DNA from: Triglochin maritima
Lineage: Eukaryota; Streptophyta; Magnoliopsida; Alismatales; Juncaginaceae
Assembly: GCA_963682175.1 (NCBI GenBank)
Contig: OY821775.1
Location: forward strand, 30,688,053 to 30,752,052
Length of the DNA stretch: 64,000 nucleotides
Direction: 5' to 3'
In this document: positions 33,559-44,112 of the stretch, piece after piece
Position numbering within the stretch: the stretch's first letter is position 1
Layout of the letters: every line of letters starts with the position of its first letter
Position numbers and translations under genes: made by a program
Notes under the pieces: generated by a model
Seen by the model: only the letters and a program-made list of their open reading frames with translations
Told to the model about the DNA's origin: nothing
Databases searched by the model: none

Positions 33559-34054
33559 TGTGAGCATGAAACTACATGGATTTATGCATGAAAAAGAAAA
33601 GATCTCACCAACGTAAAGTACAAAGGGAAGTTCATGGTTATGTTGACGGACAAAAACCCAAATTCCCTCCAAACATGTGAGATGCTAAAGAAGGGATACA
33701 AATACGTGAAAGAAATATGGCCCAAATACGCAAGGGTTGGGGCCCACAACAATCAATGCTTGCTCATGGAGTCTTTTATTGTACTTTTTTTAAATATAAC
33801 TATGTACAAATAAGTTCCCATCTTCATTTGTCAAAGGACATCAAATGGGAACCTCAAAAGTGGGTCAATGTACTTGGAAAGGGAACATGACGCCACGTGG
33901 GGCCATAATACTCATGTTTGGGCCCCCTCACAAAGAGCACAAGATGAAAGGAAAGGTTCATGAATTGGACGCAAATGTGTCTCATTCAAAGGATCAAACT
34001 GGAGAGCTTGAACCTCTCAAGAGTTTGAGAAATATGGGGCAACAAAAGAAGAGT

Positions 34055-35240
34055 TTATCCCATTACGGTGCTGAAGTTATGATCGTCAATCCAAACTCTC
34101 CACAAATAGGTTGGTGGGTCGGAACGAGGTAAAAAAACCTCGTTTGGCATGTCCGACTCACCAGGCGAACAGAAAGTTGGTCTCTTACCCAAGGTATTTT
34201 CCAAGGAACTCCTAATACACTCATTAGCAATGTAGTTGTTTGATGTTCCATCATTTCCAAGATGACCAGGAAAAATAGTGAGAGACAAACTCTCATCAGG
34301 TCGTTTGAGATTAAGGGTACTAGGGAGCTCTTGCTCCATCATAGGTGAGTCCTTAAGAGGCACAACATGAAGATCATACGGCTCAAGGGTGATGGGACAA
34401 AAAGATAAGGCACAATCCTGAACCGACTCATAATGAAGTTGGTCCATGTTATTCTCAATTTGAATCGAATCCTCTACTAAGTGATCATGAATTGAAACCC
34501 CAAGTCTCTCACACTGACTAGGAGTTTGACTTTGAAAGATTGTGCTTTGAATTTTTGGATGTCGTGGTGTTTTGATATCAGGAGATACATCCTCAGGTTG
34601 ACAAGAAAAGTTACTCTCCTCACGTTCACGTAATTGCTGCATCATTTGACTCACTTGTAGTGCCATATTTTGTATGGATTGTTCATTGGTTTCCATGAAC
34701 GTAAGGAAAGTTTGTTTCAAAGAATCAGGTATCCAGTCAACTATGAGCTCCAAGTTAGAGCTTGGGAAATTTTGGGGTTGGGTGTTGATGGCCTGAGAAT
34801 GAGTCCAATGATTTGAAGTTGGGTGTTGGTAGAATTCTGGGTATTCGAAAGGAGGATATTAGGGTGAAAATGATGTATAAGAATTTAAATAAGATTTGTC
34901 TCCCAACGAATGCATCAAACTCGGGTTGTACGCGGATGCGTAATGGTCATATTGCGCATTTTCGGAAAAGGTATACTCATACTCAGGCTCTGGGGGAACA
35001 TAAGGACATTCCCCGTTAACATGACCACTCAACCCACAACAGTCTCATTGTACGGCTATTGGAGCCACGGTGCACTCATGTCCTCTACCGCACACATGAA
35101 AGAGGCAAAAGTTTGTTGTAATGTCTCAGTTTGTTGACCAACATATGATCCGACATAAATAAATTGTGGTCTAGTGGTCGGTGCCTCTTTCATATTATCC
35201 CAATCTGAAGATTTCTCAGCCACACAATTAAGATTGTCTC
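34055..35240 (-). pseudogene. Gag C-terminus and accessory ORF of element E
   Basis: An open frame from 34,753 to 34,055 (232 codons) reads gag C-terminal sequence (IPDSLKQTFLTFMETNEQS, then LREREESNFSCQ) straight into the accessory domain (CPITLEPYDLHVV; WRVWIDDHN). Protease is absent between them. Upstream, 35,240-34,754 holds degenerate gag with the zinc-knuckle region damaged. The gag core is missing altogether. The same gag-tail to accessory arrangement is found in element H. Function unknown. Confidence 0.7.
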
Positions 35241-36340
35241 AACCATACGGGGTGTTAGTCTGAGCCACCTCAGGTTGCATGGGTCCGGAATACCAGGGAG
35301 AATTGTCCTAGTCCCAACAATGATATGGATGGTCGCCTATGTAACCATCCATCTCAACAAAAAACTCTCGAGTCGACCACCCTCACTACCACGAGGCTAA
35401 GCTCACAAAAAGTTCTTGACTCGACCCTAAAACGATAACAGATAGTGTGAATGGGAGGAGACTAGAACGTAGAAGTAGGTGAGAAGAAGATGACTCAGAC
35501 GAGAAGGGGAAAATACCTAAAAACTAGCGTGGGTAAAGTGTGAGGGTAGAAGCCTAGTCTAGCAAACACGGCTCAAGCAGCCTACGGTCACTATAGGTAC
35601 TTACAGCGAGATGACGCCTAACTGTGAGGTCACACATCCTCAACACGCCGCACCTCCCTACGACGAAGACCACAACGCCCAGCAACTAAGCCAAGATCCG
35701 GAGATCTCGTCTCTCCTACTATCGACAAAGTGGGTGACGTCGATCAGGCTATGACGGTCGTAACCGGATCACTCTCCTAATGCGCCTGAGTCATATTGGC
35801 CAATGTCTACTTGATTTTAGATTAAGGCTTTACTTGAGTGTGCTTAGATTAAGGGAGGGGTGATGAAATCCCCCACCTTATCTTTGAAGACTACATGTGA
35901 TGCCCCCTTAAAGATGTTTTGAAATCTTATGCTAGCAAGCAACTCACCAAACAAGCACTCACCTCACTATTGTCCCGATGCACCTGACTAACTAATGCAT
36001 GCTTTAACCATGCATGAATGAGAGAATGGGTGCACGTACCTCACGCCAGCAATCGACAACATGAATGTAAAGAAAAGAAAAGACAAATGCATACAAGGTC
36101 TACAAATGATGCATGACCTAGATGGCAAGAAGTCTAATCTTTTGCTTTGAGTTTTATGGTCAAGTTGTCTTCAAACGGGAATTGATTAATCTGGGAGTAA
36201 CTACAGGTTTAAAACATGTACAATTGATCTCCCAGACTACTAAATTGAAGAAACAAACAACCACAACAAAAATAAACACAAACTAAAAACAAGAAATTAA
36301 ACCACTCGAATAATCCAAACCAAACTCTGGACAAAGCACC
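35241..36340 (-). other. 5' leader of element E
   Basis: Homologous to the leaders of A and B, with the GTGAGGTACGTGC splice-donor-like site near 36,035-36,050. The paired inverted repeats seen in A, B and D were not found at the expected place. The leader runs directly into damaged gag. Confidence 0.65.
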
Positions 36341-36358
36341 TCCTTGGCAATGGCGCCA
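36341..36358 (-). promoter_or_regulatory. Primer binding site of element E
   Basis: Minus strand TGGCGCCATTGCCAAGGA, three mismatches from the tRNA-Asp complement. Six bases from the LTR. Confidence 0.82.
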
Positions 36359-36364
36359 AAAACG

Positions 36365-37480
36365 TGATTGAACGTTTTAATTAACCGGAAGTGCATGGCC
36401 GCGTTAAAGCGGTGGCAAATATGGGTCGATCAACAGGGAGGTGTGTCGACTTTAGTTTGTTTGAAGGCGAGTGGGAAAGAAATGAGAGAAAGGAGTTATG
36501 ATCAAACTACACTAAAATGCAAAAGGAAATGGAAAATTCAGCAATAAAACTAAACCCCATAGGGGGTAGAGAAAGAATGTGAATATAAATATATGTGTAT
36601 GTGTGTATTCAATTATGCACATCACAACATGTAGTGCATGAAAATCATAAAACTAATTCCAACTTTGCCCCCACAAGAAATAAGATAACACAATATCATT
36701 AAAACATACAAGACAATAATTGGAATGAAGATAAATGAACTCATGTATAAAGACCAAACACCACTATACCACCACATGAAATAAGATAACACAATATCAT
36801 TAAAATATACAAGACATTAATCAAGGTAAGGGCAACAAAAGCACGTGCAACTACAAGCCATGTTTTCTTTATCAACTCCATCCTTATCCTCACATCATCA
36901 TTCCCCATAAAATAGGTCCACTAGTCTAAGCATATGCTAGGCTTCATTCAAGAGCAGTAGCATATCAAAGACAAGAGTGAAATCCCATTAAATGGTTATG
37001 GAATTTAAATGAGGCTCAAAGGATTAAGATACACACACCCGATACATCACATAATCACACCACATTATTCTCCACCCCCCCCCCAAATGGGGATGGAACT
37101 ACTCACTAATCATTACACTACAACATACATTAACAAAATGAAACATTCTACTGAAAGGAAATTAAACTAAGCAAGCAACAAATATTAAAGAAGCTAATTA
37201 AAAGGAAATTAAACTAAAGAAGCATGCAAGAATTAAAAGACAAGACAATATTAAAAGAAACTAAGAAAACTTATTTTATTAACATGACTCACATTGCAAG
37301 TCACATTCTTTTCCACCTTGAGTTTTTGCTTCAAGGCTTTTACTCCAAGTAGCGAGAATGCCACCAATCAATGCGTAGGATAGAAGGGAGGAGGAGGAGT
37401 TCTTTTTATAGTCAAAGAAAAAGGCAATCGGGGACAATCCCCCGGTATGGGACTAAAACGCATAACATAAATGGACTAAA
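36365..37480 (-). repeat. 5' LTR of element E, inner part
   Basis: Matches 30,713-31,820 of the 3' LTR. It is interrupted at 37,480 by copia F and resumes at 42,770. Confidence 0.9.
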
Positions 37481-38954
37481 TGTAGGATCGTGTGGGTTAT
37501 GGGTCCACTAATCACTTTTTAATCTAATCACCTACTTGTTTAAGCAATCGATATGCGCAGCGGAAATTAAAAACAAAACAAGCAAGTGTAGGAAAATGCA
37601 AACCACAAATCGACTCGGCGTTTTTATAGAGGTTCGGCACCCCACCCGGGTCCTAATCCTCTCTTGCAAGCTCCGCTCGGATCACCGAGCTCCGCCTACG
37701 ACTTCACTATCCACTCCCCGTTCCGGGCCGGGAGAGAACGCCTTTACACCACAAGCAACGCGAACAACCCTCGCTTGCTTGAAATCTTCCTCTCACAATC
37801 CGAGAGGGACACTTCGGGCTTTCACCGAAGACCTTGTTTCCTTTTACAACAATTGTAACCTTGAGTGGAACAACACTCTCTAAACTTTGAGCACACTTGA
37901 GTAAGATGAAGAAATGATCACTAAGTGTGGAAGGTTTGTAGCTTTGAGTGTTTGGAATTCTCTCTAAAGATTGGGACAAGTTTGTAGTGGGAGAGTTGTG
38001 TTAAAATGTGTTTTACAACTCTATTTATAAGCATTAGAGAGAATAGATCCGTTGGGACAAGATTTGATTGGATTTTGTGCAAAGCACACGGAGCAGAAAA
38101 TTCGGGCTGCAAATCTGTCCAGAAACGGTCGACCGAAAAGTGGAACGGTCGACCGAACGCTTGGGTTTGATAAGGATACGGTCGACCGAAATATGAATAG
38201 ATCGACCGAACACTTAAGTCTATTAAGAAAACGGTCGACCGAACAGGGTTACCGGTCGACCGAATAAGCGTTTCGGTAGAGGGAAAACTGGATCGGTCGA
38301 ACGAAATCGTATCGACCGATAGCAGGGAATTCTTGACAAGGTTAAACGGTCGACCGAACTTGGCACATGGTTCGACCGTTTGGTTAAGTATATGGAGGTG
38401 TATATAGTTTTAATATGAATACGACCGTTGGGCATATACGACAAGAATAACGGTCGGAACAGTAAGTTCAAACGGTCGACCGAAAGATATGGTGCGGTCG
38501 ACCGAAACTAGGCAGGAAAACACAAATTGGATTACTTGATCATCCGGTCGACCGAACGGCATGTTGCGGTCGACCGAATGTGGGCAGACAGTTAGGGTTC
38601 AGGTTTTGTGTTTTTCCGGTCTAAGTTTGGGTGATCTATTGAAGTCCAAATAATGTGAAATTTCGTGTGTGACTTCTATAGGGAACCTATTGTGTATGTG
38701 ATTGGTTTTTAACTCTTGTATGCTCAATTTACACATGTTCCTAAGACTCAAAATAAATCAACATTACATGTCTTCGATTTAGCTTTAATTACATGTCTTG
38801 ACTTCATTTCCTTCTTTCTTGAGTCTTGATCACCTGTAGAGGTTAGCACAATACAATATACATGCAATGCAATATGTGTGCTACTCTACATCATCATAAT
38901 TAAGATTAGGTTAATTAAATCATCAAAACATAGATTAAGGCCAAAAAGCCAACA
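37481..38954 (-). repeat. 3' LTR of copia F
   Basis: A 1,474-bp LTR with minus-strand TATAAATAG at 38,021-38,029. U3 (38,030-38,954) contains ten perfect CGGTCGACCG palindromes and several variants between 38,126 and 38,576. Confidence 0.95.
38126..38576 (-). promoter_or_regulatory. CGGTCGACCG palindrome array in U3 of copia F
   Basis: Perfect copies start at 38,126, 38,146, 38,179, 38,232, 38,253, 38,347, 38,473, 38,495, 38,545 and 38,567. Most form doublets 20-22 bp apart. Variants complete other pairs (38,199 with 38,179; 38,369 with 38,347). The array lies about 95-555 bp upstream of the TATA box. A second copy lies in the 5' LTR (about 41,936-42,386), where the first palindrome is mutated. 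Confidence 0.8.
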
Positions 38955-39587
38955 ATCTCCCCCTTTTTGATGATGGCAACCTATATCTTAATTCTATCTA
39001 AATACATGGAATTTGTATATGTAAACTATGCATATTAATGCTCCCCCTATGGATGTGCATAGTTTTTGATCAATTTTATGCCAAATTCCAAGTTACCCCC
39101 TTAATTATCTCTCCCCCTTTGACATCCATCAAAAATAATAATTATTTAAGACTTTAAGCATAGAATTTGGATGTCTTGTAATGAAGTTGCTCCCCCTAAA
39201 TTTTGCACTTCATTACTCTAATAAAAGATATAACATTTAAGCTCCCCCTATCAATAAGGCTAAATTGAAACAATGAGTATGATGAAATTTAAGTTTAATT
39301 AAGTTTCTTCTTAAGCCTTATTCTAACATCCATTTAGAATTGACATTTAAAATCAATGGATGTGATAAATGATTTGCAATGAATAGGGTATATGATTTGC
39401 AATGAATTAAACTATATGATATGTCAATTAAGCATATGAAAGTAGATTAGAGCTAATTTTTAACATGAATTGTATAGATAAGAATTGATACCAATGTTGA
39501 ATTCGAATTTAGCTCCAATCTCATTTGGTGATGCAACCGGACTTGAATTTGACTCTTGAGCTCACCCGGTCACCACCAATCTCCTCC
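38955..39587 (-). other. Polypurine tract and 3' non-coding region of copia F
   Basis: The polypurine tract TCAAAAAGGGGGAGAT (38,955-38,970, minus strand) borders the 3' LTR. Four more AGGGGGAG motifs lie further in (39,041, 39,111, 39,190, 39,242). No coding is seen. Confidence 0.75.
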
Positions 39588-41237
39588 TCAAGCTCCTACA
39601 AGAGTAGATTTGGGTACCCAAACAACTTTGGGTCCTTGAACATTAGCTTTTGGGATCCAAACCATTTTGGTTTTGGGTGCCCACACACTTGAGGAACTAT
39701 GGTTAATGAACATATGCTTACCATTTAGAGTAGTGTGAGATACATGGTTTTTCAATTTAAAATTGTAACCTAAACCATGTTTTTGCAAAGATTGCCTTTG
39801 ACTACCTAATAGCATGTTAAGCATATGAGTTCCATTAGTGAATCTTTCTAAATCTTTTCTTAATTGCAATTTAGAAGCTTGAAGATTTAGTTGATCACAA
39901 TCTATAGGTGTTGCTCTTAATTTATCAAGATTTGATGCATTCTTTTCAAATTTAGCAATCACCTCATTCTTCTCATTTATGCATGTATCAATTTGGCTTT
40001 GGAGATCTTTGATTAACTTTCTAGCATTCTTGTTTTTATCACATATGATCTCATATTGTTTAACTAAATCATGGAATGCATTTTGAAGTTCATCATAAGA
40101 ATAAGTTTCTTCTTTAGAACATGAACTATCACTAGCATATGATTTAGATGAGCAAGAATGTGATCTACTAGAGTAAGAGTTAGAGGATACCTCACTTCCT
40201 TTATCTTGAATTGCCATGTAGCACATATGTGCATATTCCTTTGTTGATGAAGGTGTGGTTGATTTGGATGACGATGAAGACGATGAATCGTCCCAAGTAG
40301 CCTTGTGAGCTTCCAACCTCTTCTCTTTTCTCTTACTTTTCTCCTTTTCTTTTCTCCTCTCCCTTCTCTCCTTTTTCTTCTCCCCTTCTCTCCTCTCATT
40401 TTCACTCTCCTCCCTCTCTTTTTCTTTTTCTCTTTTCTCACTTCTTCTACCTCTTCTTTCATTCTTTTCTCCCTTATCTCTCTTGAGGTATTTGAAGAAG
40501 TCTTTGGCTAAGACCTCAATGTCCTCTTCTTCCACTCTCCTTGGCTCATCAAGGTTTGCATGTAATGCCAAGGTGGATATCTTCTTGGTGGCTTCCTTCT
40601 CCTTCCGATGATTGATTTGAAGTTCATAAGCCATCAAGTTTCCAATTAATTCCTCCATTTTGAGTTGGGAAAGATCGTGTGCTTCTTCAATTGCAACCAC
40701 TTTATCTTCCCAATCGTGGCTTAACGACCGGAGGAATTTCCTTGTCATCTCTCCTTCATTTAATCTTCTTCCAAGAACCAAAAGAGAGTTAGTGATATCG
40801 GTGAAGCGAGTGTTCATTTCGCTTATGTACTCACCGATATGCATAGAAAAAATCTCATATTTATGCATGAGGAGACTAATGCGGGTTTCCTTAGTTTTGC
40901 TATCCCCCTCATGATGCATTTGCAATCTATGCCATATTTCATATGCACTAATACAACCCCTAATTCTATTGTATTCACCCTCATTTAGCCCACAATATAG
41001 AATGTTCATTATCTTTGAGTTCATCTCAATTTCTTTCATTTTGGGCCTAGTGAGTGAATCTAATTCATCTTCATTTGGTGGTGTGTATGGATTTTGGAGA
41101 AACATCCAATACTTAAGGTCATTTGAGATTAAAAAGATTTTCATCCTATTTTTCCAATAATCATAGTTTGACCCATTAAGCAATGGAGGTCTAGTGGTGC
41201 ATAATCCTTCTATGTGATTAGATGATGTAGAAGCCAT
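39588..41237 (-). CDS. gag: Gag of copia element F (no zinc knuckle)
   Basis: Intact 549-residue frame starting at the Met at 41,237 (MASTSSNHIEG), about 40 nt after the primer site; an upstream in-frame Met at 41,276 would add 13 residues and is less likely. The N-terminal part is a copia UBN2-type gag (NGSNYDYWKNRMKIFL near residue 21; EELIGNLMAYE near 195). Residues 252-308 are a Lys/Arg/Glu-rich run where related gags, including the one at 60,634-61,041, carry a CCHC knuckle; no CCHC is present. A Ser-rich stretch (318-375) and probable coiled coil (about 385-460) follow. The C-terminus has repeated VWIPK/VWVPK, which precedes protease in full-length relatives, and the frame stops there. 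Confidence 0.88.
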   Translation of the reverse strand: MASTSSNHIEGLCTTRPPLLNGSNYDYWKNRMKIFLISNDLKYWMFLQNPYTPPNEDELDSLTRPKMKEIEMNSKIMNILYCGLNEGEYNRIRGCISAYEIWHRLQMHHEGDSKTKETRISLLMHKYEIFSMHIGEYISEMNTRFTDITNSLLVLGRRLNEGEMTRKFLRSLSHDWEDKVVAIEEAHDLSQLKMEELIGNLMAYELQINHRKEKEATKKISTLALHANLDEPRRVEEEDIEVLAKDFFKYLKRDKGEKNERRGRRSEKREKEKEREESENERREGEKKKERRERRKEKEKSKRKEKRLEAHKATWDDSSSSSSSKSTTPSSTKEYAHMCYMAIQDKGSEVSSNSYSSRSHSCSSKSYASDSSCSKEETYSYDELQNAFHDLVKQYEIICDKNKNARKLIKDLQSQIDTCINEKNEVIAKFEKNASNLDKLRATPIDCDQLNLQASKLQLRKDLERFTNGTHMLNMLLGSQRQSLQKHGLGYNFKLKNHVSHTTLNGKHMFINHSSSSVWAPKTKMVWIPKANVQGPKVVWVPKSTLVGA

Positions 41238-41276
41238 GCTAAATAATACGATTAAGTATGAGAATTTAGCTAACAA

Positions 41277-41289
41277 GGCTCTGATACCA
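41277..41289 (-). promoter_or_regulatory. Primer binding site of copia F
   Basis: Minus strand TGGTATCAGAGCC, complementary to the initiator tRNA-Met 3' end, two bases inside the 5' LTR. Confidence 0.93.
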
Positions 41290-41291
41290 AA

Positions 41292-42764
41292 TGTAGGATC
41301 GTGTGGGTTATGGGTCCACTAATCACTTTTTAATCTAATCACCTACTTGTTTAAGCAATCGATATGCGCAGCGGAAATTAAAAACAAAACAAGCAAGTGT
41401 AGGAAAATGCAAACCACAAATCGACTCGGCGTTTTTATAGAGGTTCGGCACCCCACCCGGGTCCTAATCCTCTCTTGCAAGCTCCGCTCGGATCACCGAG
41501 CTCCGCCTACGACTTCACTATCCACTCCCCGTTCCGGGCCGGGAGGAACGCCTTTACACCACAAGCAACGCGAACAACCCTCGCTTGCTTGAAATCTTCC
41601 TCTCACAATCCGAGAGGGACACTTCGGGCTTTCACCGAAGTCCTTGCTTCCTTTTACAACAATTGTAACCTTGAGTGGAACAACACTCTCTAAACTTTGA
41701 GCACACTTGAGTAAGATGAAGAAATGATCACTAAGTGTGGAAGGTTTGTAGCTTTGAGTGTTTGGAATTCTCTCTAAAGATTGGGACAAGTTTGTAGTGG
41801 GAGAGTTGTGTTAAAATGTGTTTTACAACTCTATTTATAAGCATTAGAGAGAATAGATCCGTTGGGACAAGATTTGATTGGATTTTGTGCAAAGCACACA
41901 AAGCAGAAAATTCGGGCTGCAAATCTGTCCAGAAACGGTTGACCGAAAAGTGGAACGGTCGACCGAACGCTTGGGTTTGATAAGGATACGGTCGACCGAA
42001 ATATGAATAGATCGACCGAACACTTAAGTCTATTAAGAAAACGGTCGACCGAACAGGGTTACCGGTCGACCGAATAAGCGTTTCGGTAGAGGGAAAACTG
42101 GATCGGTCGAACGAAATCGTATCGACCGATAGCAGGGAATTCTTGACAAGGTTAAACGGTCGACCGAACTTGGCACATGGTTCGACCGTTTGGTTAAGTA
42201 TATGGAGGTGTATATAGTTTTAATACGAATACGACCGTTGGGCATATACGACAAGAATAACGGTCGGAACAGTAAGTTCAAACGGTCGACCGAAAGATAT
42301 GGTGCGGTCGACCGAAACTAGGCAGGAAAACACAAATTGGATTACTTGATCATCCGGTCGACCGAACGGCATGTTGCGGTCGACCGAATGTGGGCAGACA
42401 GTTAGGGTTCAGGTTTTGTGTTTTTCCGGTCTAAGTTTGGGTGATCTATTGAAGTCCAAATAATGTGAAATTTCGTGTGTGACTTCTATAGGGAACCTAT
42501 TGTGTATGTGATTGGTTTTTAACTCTTGTATGCTCAATTTACACATGTTCCTAAGACTCAAAATAAATCAACATTACATGTCTTCGATTTAGCTTTAATT
42601 ACATGTCTTGACTTCATTTCCTTCTTTCTTGAGTCTTGATCACCTGTAGAGGTTAGCACAATACAATATACTTGCAATGCAATATGTGTGCTACTCTACA
42701 TCATCATAATTAAGATTAGGTTAATTAAATCATCAAAACATAGATTAACGCCAAAAAGCCAACA
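41292..42764 (-). repeat. 5' LTR of copia F
   Basis: 1,473 bp, nearly identical to 37,481-38,954. TATAAATAG on the minus strand at 41,831-41,839, with the palindrome array upstream. Confidence 0.95.
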
Positions 42765-42769
42765 ATAAA

Positions 42770-43225
42770 TACAACCTAATTCAACACCCGACCGAATCAT
42801 GTGTAATTTGGGACAAAATGGACCGCCAATAGATGGTCTAGAACAACTAACTGGCTGTCTAAATGGGCTTGATAGAGTCGGGTTTTGGGTAACTTGATTT
42901 TGGCTTGATTTATTGGTGTTTGATGAACCATATTTGGTTGTTAATGGTTGGGCCCAGATTTAATTTGCAAAATACTCATTAAGGTGTGGAGCTTTTTGAT
43001 TTGCGCATTGATCCTTATGGTTTTACATCCGGGTGCTTCACTCTTTCATATCAGTCCATAAGTATTGCAACTTAGTCATTTTCCTAGCTTTTGAGTCCTT
43101 TTATGCATCTTCTCCTCAACCCTATTTATTCTTTAAACTCAAGCACAAAACTCATTACGTAGCATTGTTTAGGCTCAAAATAATGGATATAAGACAAGAA
43201 TGTATGCATGATATCATGTCAATCA
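42770..43225 (-). repeat. 5' LTR of element E, outer part
   Basis: Matches 31,820-32,273 and ends with the LTR terminus TGATTGACATGATATC (minus strand) at 43,225, followed by the target duplication gccac. Confidence 0.9.
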
Positions 43226-44112
43226 GCCACCTTCACTTGGAGGACGACATCTTGGCTAGGTCTCTCCTCCCCCTCAAAGAGTCGTCTATTCCTCCCCATG
43301 CAGATTTCAAAAACCACTAGTCCTACAGCAAGCAGACTATTATTTGACTTATATTTGTTCCTCACTTTGAGTCGCTTAACTTGTGCAAATTCCTCCACCT
43401 TGGTTGCACTAATGTCTTCACCATCACCGAACCTTCTTCTAATTTCATCGCAAAGATACCTTACATAATAACACTCCCACAATAGGTGTGAGAGAGTCTC
43501 GTATGTAGCTTTGCACAAGGCACACCGTGAGACGATACATAGCTGAAGTCAGCCCCTTCACATCATATCATGGGTGATGAGCTTCCCATGGACAACGCAC
43601 TATAGTGTAAGTACATGCTTTGGAATGGGTCATTTGTGGCACACCATGGCTGCCCAAGGGACTCCAACACGCTCTGGCTTAACCTTCTCCATGTGTCACT
43701 CATGGTGGGTTTATCTCATGTAGCTCCTTCCCATGTGTGTTCATCTTCTCCGTGACCCACTTGGATAGATGGCAGCCTAGCCCATAGTTGTATGGTGTCA
43801 TACGAACGTGGCGGTGGTAATCTTCATTCTCCATGCTCCATGCAGTAGGACACATATATATTGTGGGACAGCTAGGTCATACCGAAGCCGCTCCCCACCC
43901 GGTTGAGTAATAAGCGGCAAGCCACACCAAGGACCTTAAAGAATGTAACCAAATTTCCATCTCATATCTAGAAAAACATTTTCTCTCTAGCAATGATGTG
44001 TACTCTCATATCCCTCTCCATGCCCAAGATGAAGTAGAAGGTGGTTGAGCCATCCAAATGGTACCGGTTTGAAGGTACTTACTCTGAATGCATCGTGCCC
44101 ATAGTGAGGTGT
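43226..44112 (-). pseudogene. LINE C-terminal region with RT zinc-binding domain
   Basis: On the minus strand, 43,518-43,226 encodes the zinc-binding domain found after RT in plant LINEs (CKATYETLSHLLWEC). Upstream (44,112-43,519) are degenerate pieces such as YHLDGSTTFYFILGMERDMR and HIIARENVFLDMRW. It is bounded on the left by element E and on the right by element G, and continues at 30,712 and 59,331. Confidence 0.8.

Larger units (their letters stand above)
37481..42764 (-). mobile_element. Copia element F, gag-only, young
   Basis: LTRs 37,481-38,954 (3') and 41,292-42,764 (5') differ by about eight substitutions and one single-base indel by eye. A tRNA-iMet primer site and polypurine tract are intact. 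The 2.3-kb internal region holds only gag. Flanks are ctaaa (37,476-37,480) and ataaa (42,765-42,769), a target duplication with one mismatch. With no protease, integrase or RT, it must have been mobilised by another copia element. Confidence 0.93.
30713..43225 (-). mobile_element. Gypsy element E with nested copia element F
   Basis: Complete minus-strand element: 3' LTR 30,713-32,273, polypurine tract, internal region 32,274-36,340, primer site 36,341-36,358, and a 5' LTR from 36,365 to 43,225 that is split by copia F. It is flanked by a perfect 5-bp duplication gccac (30,708-30,712 and 43,226-43,230). The two LTRs differ clearly, so it is older than A or F. It encodes no protease, RT or integrase. 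Confidence 0.92.

Noticed and set aside
37536..37883. 115-codon frame duplicated near 41,347
   Set aside because: It falls in the U5/R part of both copia F LTRs, opposite to the direction of the element; similarity is due to LTR identity.
38126..38576. CRISPR-like or centromere-type satellite
   Set aside because: The palindromes are only 10 bp, lie in U3 of an LTR, and recur in the partner LTR at matching spacing.
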